From Streptomyces sp. NBC_01669 (lineage in GTDB: Bacteria > Actinomycetota > Actinomycetes > Streptomycetales > Streptomycetaceae): a stretch of 64,000 nt of DNA. Shown in pieces: positions 12,001 to 21,000 of the stretch. The stretch lies in assembly GCF_026339735.1 (NCBI RefSeq), contig NZ_JAPEQG010000001.1:8183001-8247000 (forward strand), given 5' to 3'. A model generated the notes under the pieces. That model saw only the letters and a program-made list of their open reading frames with translations. It did no database searches and was not told the DNA's origin. Each line of letters begins with the position of its first letter. The stretch's first letter is position 1. A program made the position numbers and the translations under genes.

Positions 12001-15000
12001 GGTCGCGCTGAAGCTGCGTCTGATGGTCGCCGATGACCTTCTGGAGGAGTTGGGGCCGGACGGGGAGTGGCACGACTCGGTCGGTATGCGTTCGCATCTC
12101 GACCCTGACACGCGGATGGCCAGCCGGGAACTCGACCCGGACCGGCAGGAGCTGGTCTATGTGCCGGGTGAGAACGAACGGCCGCCGTTGCACACCCTGT
12201 TCATGGCGGACACAAGCCGGATGCACACCGCCGTCGAGGGACTCCTCACCGAACTGGGCGTGGATCTGGAGCCTTCGGAGCGGGTTGGTCTGCATACGGC
12301 GCTGAATGCCATGGGTTCGCGTGTCGAGGACTTCATCGGCGGCAGCCGCCCGTTCTGGACCCGCACGGTGGGCCGGGACTCTTTCGGTATGCCGGTCCGG
12401 CTCGAGCTCCAACTCCGGGCGGTCGTGAGGGAGATGACGACCAGGGGAGTCAGCCAGACGTCGTATCAGTACGACCACACGCTGACGACGGCGTCGGTGA
12501 GTGACAGCGCCACCCGTGACCTGATCAGCGTGAGCGGATCCATCGGTGTGAACGCCTCCTTCACCTCCGACCCCCGCCCGCAGGATTACGGTGGCACCGC
12601 CGAGGAGCGGAACGCGGCCACCGACAACTCGCACACTCCGACGGCCGGTTACCGCTACGGGACGGGGGCGCCGCGCACTCTGACGGTGAGTGCCGAGGGG
12701 CAGAGTGACCGGGTCGATATCGTCCTCGGTGCTCAGGAGCACATCTATGCCCGGATGGAGTACCGGCTCGTCGCCACGCTGTCGTCCCGGAGCCCGGTGC
12801 CGCTGGGAGCTGATCCGGCCACCGCGCGCAATTATGGTCAGCGCACGGCCCGCCGTACGATCGAGGACGCCCACGCTCTGCTTGTGATGCCGGCCGGGCT
12901 CGCGGAGCGGATGCGCGCGCAGGGCCACGGCCGCGTGTCGGCCGAGACGGCCGAGCCGGGGCCCTCGCGACTCTCCCCGGTGCCCTCGGTCACGAGTGTC
13001 GGCCCGTTCCCCACCACTCACCCGGCCGATGGTCTGGGTCACGCGGTGTTGCATGACATTCCTGATCTCAGGCCGGTGGTCGAGGGGGCCCGGGACACGT
13101 TGTTCCGGCAGTTGGATGCTGATCACGCTGAGCTTGTGCTGACGCGTTTGCGTGCTGCTCTGGGCACCCGGCAGGGCACCAAGGCCGCTATGGAGCCGAT
13201 GGCTTCGGGTGTGTTCCGGATCGTGGTGCCGTACCGGGGTGCTGTGTCCACGGCGCTCGCCGTGGTCACGGCCCGGGTCGACCTGTCCCGCCCCGTCCAC
13301 ACGGGGGATGCGGACACCTTCCATGTCATCGAGGGCAAGAATGTCCGCCGGGAGGACGTGTCGTACTCGGCGTCCTCTTCCTGGTCGCATTCCGGCAACG
13401 CCGGCTGGAACTACGGGCACACGCTGCACGACCCGGCCCAGCCTGTGGTGGACGGGGGTGGTGGTGGCGGTTTCGGTGCCGCCTATGGGCAGGGACGTTC
13501 CCTGGGTTCCTCGCTCGGTCAGACGCGCAGTTCCGGCATGCTGCACGTGGACACTCCCGCTCTGGTGGCCTACGACGTGCGGGTCACGATCTCCCTCGAC
13601 CACTACTGGGGGGCGACCGCCTCGACCGGTGTGGTCGGCCCGGTGCTCTCCCTGGTCGGCAAGCACACCCGGCACCAACTCGTCGACACCACCCTGCCGG
13701 GGGCGCTGACCTTGGCGCATTCGCAGCAGCTGATGCAGCCCGAACCTCCCGCGGGCACCGGCCGGCCGGCGCCGCGGACGACTCCCGCGCACAGGGCTGG
13801 GCCGCGTACCGGTCTGCGGCCCGACCCCGAGGACCTGACCGAATCGTTCATCGGCACCATCGGCGGACTGCGCGAACTTTTGACCCAGGCCGAGAACCTG
13901 CTGGAGCACAACGTGTCCCCGGCGCTGGGCAGCAACACCTGGCACGGTGCCCGCGCCCATCTCGGCAGCCGTCTGGCCGTCGTGTTCAGCATGGCCTTTA
14001 TGCACCAGCGGGCCGTTCACCTGCTGGGCGGCGGCACGCTGCGTGTCCCGCTGACCGTCCCGGGCATGTTCACCAACCGGGGGCTCACTCTTGTCCTGTC
14101 CCTCGACCACGACGACTTGAGTGTTACGTCGATGCACGGCACGGGCGACGGGACCATCACCGGGACCATCGTCAAGGACTTCCGGCGCTCGCACCGCTCG
14201 GTCGGCGGTGCGGTCGATGCCGCTCTGCGTCTGACGGGCTCGGCATCGCTGCGTTCTGGTCTGGCCACGGAGGGTCCGGACGTCCTGCGGCCCGGTATCG
14301 GCGTGGACGTCGGGCGGGGCCGGGGGACCGGACAGAGCGGCGGGGGTCTCTCCAGCATGCTGGAGAGCGGCGACAAGTCGATGGGCACCCTGGGCGAGGA
14401 TCTGGCCGACCCGGACCAGCGCAGGTACGCACACCTGTCCGTGGGGCGGGCCCGCTGGAACATCGGCCTGGAGCGGTCGGGCGGAACCGGGGCCGGTGTT
14501 CAGGTCACGGTGGAGCAGGGCGCCCTCACCTTCTTCGCGCCCTTCGAACGGGCCCAGCGGCTCCTCAACCTCGCCCCGACAGCCATCCGCGAGCCCCTCG
14601 TGGGCGCGGAGCCTCCGGCGCGAGGCCTCCAGCGGCTGATGCCGGGTGCCTGGCAGCCGGGCCCGGACAGCGACACCGACTCGGACAGCGACACGGAGTC
14701 GGACACGGGGCAGGCGCAGCGGACGGCCGACGCGCCGGCCTCGGAACCGGTCGCCGCGCCGACCGAGCCGAACCTGTCCACCGACGAGGAGCGCAACGAC
14801 CGCGACCGGTGGCTGGCCGCGGCACCCGATCCCGCCCGGATGCGGGACGAAGCCTTCCAGGCCTACTGGAACCACCTCCCCACGGACACGGCCGGCTTCG
14901 TACGGGCTGCCGCCGCGGCACGGTCGCTGCTCGCCGAGCAGGGCCGGGTCACCGACCCGCTCACCTCCACGCCGTTCTCCGCACTCCCCGCCGACGGCCG

Positions 15001-18000
15001 CGTCGCCCGCCGTCTCGCGGCCGTCTTCCACGGCGACAGTGGTCTCTACCGGGACCCCGCCCGGCGCGACGAGGCCCTGGCCCGGGCCCTTGAACTGCTC
15101 GATGCCCCCGCTCCGGTCCGTCCGGTCACGGAGTCCTTTGTGGAACCCGAAGCGGTGCCTGACGCCGTGTCCACGACCGGGTCGGATCGCGACACCCTCG
15201 TGGAGGAGGTGGAGTTCGAGGGGGCGGAGGAGCTGAGCCGGCTGGCTGCGAGGGCCCTGGCCCGGTTGCGCCGCGAGCTTCCCGATTCCTGGCAGGAGCA
15301 GTTGGGCAAGGCTTCCCGTCTCCTCGCGCTGCCCTGGGCGGTGACGGCGGATGAGCGGGTCGCGCAGCGTGAGGCGGCGGTGCTGACCGCCGCGGCTCTG
15401 TATGACACTCCGCGTGAGACGGTGGCCCTCCTCGGCCACCACGGTTCCCGGAACCTTGACAAGGGTGAGCCGCCCGCTCGGGGAACCGTTCTCCTGACGG
15501 CCCTGCACGACGCGCTCCGCGATCTGGCGGTGGGCGAGAGCCCCCGCAAGGGCGGCTCGCTGCAGGGCACCGGCCTGGCGGGCGACGGCGTCGACACCCC
15601 GGGCGCCTCAGGCTCCGGCTCCCAGCCCCTTCCCGTAGCCGTCCCGGTTCAGGTCTCCGAGATGTCTACGGTGGACTGGATACGTGACCGGGATGCCGTG
15701 GATGAGGGGCTCCTCTTCGCCCCGCCCGAGGCCCTCACTGCTCCGAGTCTGAGGCAGTCCGCCGGGGCGGGTACGTTCGATCTGCCTGACGGGCGTCTTC
15801 ACGGGGAGATCCGTGAGGCGATTGTGCAGGCGGTCCCCGAGGGCGTGCGTGAGGGTGTGCGGCGGGCGCTCGATGACCGGTTCTCGGTGGAGAGTTTCAT
15901 CAGTGAGTTGCCGCAGGCGATCGGTGACCGGCTCGTTCTCGGTCTGCATGTGGACGGCAGGTACTTTGAGGCGGCTGTGCGGGTGCGGGTGGGTGACTGG
16001 CGTCAGGTCACCGATCCGCACGGGCGCCGTCTGCCCGGCACCGAGGGGTATCTGCCGCCGACGGTGTCTGCGAAGCGGGAGCCGCGTACCCGTCAGCTCC
16101 TGGAGTCGGGTGAGTCGGTGGGTAGCAGCCGGACCCGGGCCCATGGCATTGCGTTGCCCGCTGCGATGCTGCTCAATCACTCGTTCGAGACGATTCCGCA
16201 TCTGAGTTCGGTGGCGGCGGTGTTCAGTTCGGTGCTTGCCGGGTACAGCGCGGCCTCGACGAGCACCGTCTCCTCCGGAGCGACCACTGCCCGCTATACC
16301 AAGGGCACTTACCGGGCTGTCGATTTCCTCTATGACGTGCTGTTCGACGTGACCGTGCAGGGCGTGGGCGGGTCGGTGGCGCCGGGGCAGCACCGGGCTG
16401 TTCTGGAGGGGGCGCTGGTGGGCCGACACGACCGGCGGTTGCTGCAGAGCCGGACCAAGCCGCCGCAAGGGGTCACCCACGCGACGTCCGGGTGGTGGCA
16501 TGCACCGGTCCCGCCGTCCAGCGGGGAAGCGGGCACTGCCCTGCTCCGCAACGCCGTGGAGGCCTTGCGGCAGCACCGGGCGCGCGCCGCCCGGGACACC
16601 ACGGCCTATCAGGAGTGGTGGCCGCTCGGACGGCCGGAGGAGGAAGCAGACGACACCGACCCGGCCGTCACGGAGGGGGCCCCGAACCAGCGGGACATCC
16701 CGCTGCGGGTGCCTCGTACTTCGGTCGTCGAGTCCTTCGACCACACCGAGGAGTTGCGCCGGGCTGTGTTCTCCGTGTTGCCGGAGTCGATGTCGCGGGT
16801 GGGGACGCCGGAGAAGACCGCGGTCGACGCGTTCACGGCTGTCCATTCGATCGCCGGTGCCCTTCACCGGGCCATGGCGGGCGGCTATCTGTCCGTCCCG
16901 TTCAACACCGGTGGCGGAGCGACCGAGTTCGTCGAGCTGAGCACCACTTTCCACAATGCGGAGCTGGTCACCGAGGAGGACGGCACGACCCAGGTCGACT
17001 GGATGATCCATATCGACACCGAGGATGTGAACGTCGACAACGTCGCTCACCGTCACAGTGGCAGTGATGCCCTGTCGCTGTCCGCGGCGGCGTTGTGGGG
17101 CACAGGCACCGGGCAGTTCGGGTCGACCGTCTCCGTCCCGGCGCTGGGGGGCAGCCGTTCGGTGGGGGTGTCGGACCCGGGGCAGCAGGCGGGTTCGGTG
17201 ACCCTGCACAAGATCAAGTTGGAAGAGCCGACTGTGGTGGTCGCCGGGCGCACCCGTACCACGGTCCGGGGCCGTGGCCGGGCGGTGACCGTGGAGGGCA
17301 CGGCCCGGCTGCGTATTCTCTCGCAGGAGGCTGTGCGGCTGGGGCTGATTGACCCACGACACGCTCCCCGTGCCGTCGTGGACGGGCCGCATGCCGGGAA
17401 TGTCGAACTGCATGCCCGTACTTCTCACGGCCGGCGGTTGCGTTTCGCTCCGGTGCTGGGTAGTTGGCTGCCGCAGCTGAGTCGGGTCGATTCCGTGGAG
17501 CATGATGATGCCTGGCGTCTGATGGAGCGGGTGGTGGGTGCGGTGCGTGCGGCGGCGCCGGACATGCTGCCGCCGGCCGCCCAGGTGCGTGGGGTGAAGG
17601 CGCATGAGCACACCAACTTCATGACGATCACCAACCTGGTGCGTCCGGAACCGCTGGCGGCGCGGTTGCACGACATCCTCAATGGCGGGATCTCCGTGGT
17701 GTTGAGCAGGCCGGGACTGACAGGTCCGCAGGAGGTGGTTCTGACTCTGTCGGGCACTCTGGATCCGGGTCGTTTCGCTCACCGGGGGATGTGGGACGGC
17801 AACAGTGAGACGTATTACGGCGGTTTCTACGAGCTTCAGGGTGACCGGTCGACCGCGTCGTCTCTGGAGGGTGGCTTCGACGTTCCGTTGAACTACAGCT
17901 CGACTCCTGACCAGTTCACGTTCCGTGGTGCGGGTGGCCGTATCGGGCCACGGGTGGGGACCGGCTGGGTGGCGACCACGGGCGGTGGTTTCTCCGTGGG

Positions 18001-21000
18001 TGGCGCGTCGGGTGGCGGGTCGCGGTTCATGGCCGGTTTTGAGGGTGCGGTCGACGTCCGTGTCACGGTGTCCCGGTCCCGCCCGCCCGCGCCGGCTCAG
18101 CCGCCCGTGGCTGTCACGGACGGCGGCAACGTCATCGAGTTGACGACGATCCGGTCCACGACCGGCGAGCCGGCGCAGGGGGTGGATCTGGGCGCTGCGG
18201 AGGAGGGCCGGGTCGGACAGGACATCCTCGCGCCGGTCGCGCTGAAGCTGCGTCTGATGGTCGCCGACGATCTTCTGGAGGAGTTGGGGCCGGACGGGGA
18301 GTGGCACGACTCGGTCGGTATGCGTTCGGATCTCGACCCCGAGACGCGGATGGCCAGCCGGGAACTCGACCCGAACCAGCAGAAGCTTGTCTATGAGCCC
18401 GGTGAGAACGAACGTCCGCCGTTGCACACCCTGTTCATGGCGGACACCAGCCTGATGCACACCGCCGTGGAGGGACTCCTCACTGATCTGGATGTGGATC
18501 TGGAGCCTTCGGAGCGGGTCGGTCTGCATACGGCGCTGAATGCCATGGGTTCGCGTGTCGAGGACTTCATCGGCGGCAGTTACCCGTTCTGGACCCGCAC
18601 GGTGGGCCGGGACACCTTCGGCATGCCGGTCCGGCTCGAACTCCAGCTCCAGGCGATCGTGAGGAAGATGACGACCAGGGGGGTTAGCCGGACTTCGTAT
18701 CAGTACGACCACACGCTGACGACGGCGTCGGTGAGTGACAGCGCCACCCGTGACCTGATCAGCGTGAGCGGATCCATCGGTGCGAACGTCTCCTTCACCT
18801 CCGACCCCCGCCCGCAGGATTACGGTGGCACCGCCGAGGAGCGGAACGCGGCCACCGACAACTCGCACACTCCGACGGCTGGTTACCGCTACGGGACGGG
18901 GGCGCCGCGCACTCTGTCGGTGAGTGCTGAGGGGCAGAGTGACCGGGTCGATATCGTCCTCGGTGACCAGGAGCACATCTACGCCCAGATGGCCTACCGG
19001 CTCGTCGCCACGCTGTCGTCCCGGAGCCCGGTGCCTCTGGGAGGCGATCCGGCGACCGCGCGCACCTATGGTGAGCGCACGATCGACCGCCCGATCGAGG
19101 GCGCCCATGCCCTGCTTGTGATGCCGGCCGGGCTCGCGGAGCGGATGCGCGAGCAGGGTCAGGGGCGCGCGTCGGCCGAGCCGGCCGCCCAGGCGGGGCC
19201 CTCGCGCCTGTCCCCAGTGCCCTCCATCACGGGTGCCGCCGAGCCGGTGCCTTCGGTGATGGCCGATGGTCCGTTCCCCACCACTCATCCGGCCGATGGT
19301 CTGGGGCATGCGGTGCTGCATGACGTACCTGACTTCAGGCCGGTGGTCGAGGGGGCCCGGGACACGCTTTTCCGGCAGTTGGATGCCGATCATGCCGAGC
19401 TTGTGCTGACGCGTCTGCGTGCTGCTCTGGCGACCCGGCAGGGCACCAAGGCTGCTATGGAGCCGATGGCTTCGGGTGTGTTCCGGATCGTGGTGCCGTA
19501 TCGGGGTGCTGTGTCGACGGCGCTGGCCGTGGTCACGGCCCGGGTCGACCTGTCCAACCCCGTCCACACGGGCGACACGGACTCTCTCCATGTCATCGAG
19601 GGCAAGAACGTGCGCCGGGAGGACGTGTCGTACTCGGCGTCCTCTTCCTGGTCGCATTCCGGTAACGCCGGCTGGAACTACGGGCACGCGTTGCATGACC
19701 CGACTCAGCCTGTGGTGGACGGGGGTGGTGGTGTCGGTTTCGGTGCCGCCTATGGGCAGGGACGCTCCCTGGGTTCCTCGCTCGGCCAGACGCGAAGCTC
19801 CGGTCTGCTGCACGTGGAAAGGCCCGCTCTGGTGGCCTATGACGTGCGGGTCACCCTCTCTCTCGACCATTATTGGGGGGCGACCGCGTCGACCGGTGTG
19901 ATCGGCCCGGTGCTCTCCCTGGTCGGCAAGCACACCCGGCACCAACTCGCCGCTGAGGACCTGCCCAGGGCGCTGACGCTGGCGCATCCGCAGCAGTTGA
20001 TGCAGCCCGAACCTCCCACGGGCCCCGGCCGGCCGGCGCCGCAGACGACCCTCGCGCACAGGGCCGGGCCGCGCACCGGTCTGCGGCCCGGACCCGAGGA
20101 CCTGACCGAGTCGTTCATCGGCACCATCGGCGGACTGCGTGAACTTTTGGCCCAGGCGGAGAACCTGCTGAAGGAGAACGTGTCCCCGGCGCTGGGCAGC
20201 AACAGCTGGCACGGTGCCCGCGCCCACCTCGAAAGCCGTCTGGCCGCCGTGTTCAGCATGGCCTTTATGCACCAGCGGGCCGTCCACCTGCTGAGCGGCG
20301 GCACGCTGCGCGTCCCTCTCACGGTCCCGGGCATGTTCACCAACCGGGGGCTCACTCTTGTCCTGTCCCTCGACCACGAGGACCTGAGCGTTACGTCGAC
20401 GTACGGTGCGGGCGCGGGGACCATCACCGGGACGATCGTGAAGGACTTCCGGCGTTCGCACCGCTCGGTCGGCGGCGCTGTCGACGCTGCTCTGCGTCTG
20501 ACGGGCTCGGCATCGTTGCGTTCCGGTATGGCCACGGAGGGGCCGGATGTCCTGCGGCCCGGTATCGGTGTGGACGTCGGACGGAGCCGGGGGACCGGAC
20601 AAAGTGGCGGCGGCCTTTCCAGCATGCTGGAGAGCGGGGACAAGTCGATGGGCACCCTGGGCGAGGAACTGGCCGACCCGGACCAGCGCAAGTACACACA
20701 CCTCTCCGTCGGCCGGGCCCGCTGGAACATCGGCCTGGAACGCTCGGACGGAACCGGGGCCGGTATCCAGGTCACGGTGGAGCAGGACGCCCTCACCTTC
20801 TTCGCGCCCGTGGAACGGGCCGAGCAGCTCCTCACGCTCGATCCGGTGGTCATCACCGAGCCCCTCGTGGGCGCGCAGCCCCCGTCACGCGGCCTGCGTG
20901 GCCTGATGCCGGGTGCCTGGCAGACCGGCCCGGACAGCGACACGGAGTCAGACAGCGACACCGAATCGGACACGGACCAGGAACCCAGGGCGGCCTCCCC

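Noticed and set aside
10817..15508. A 1,563-codon minus-strand frame opposite repeat unit 2
   Set aside because: Same composition and register as the other antisense frames; it reflects the repeat, not a gene.
15608..20701. A 1,697-codon minus-strand frame opposite repeat unit 3
   Set aside because: Same reasoning; no start with a ribosome-binding site and no recognisable domain.
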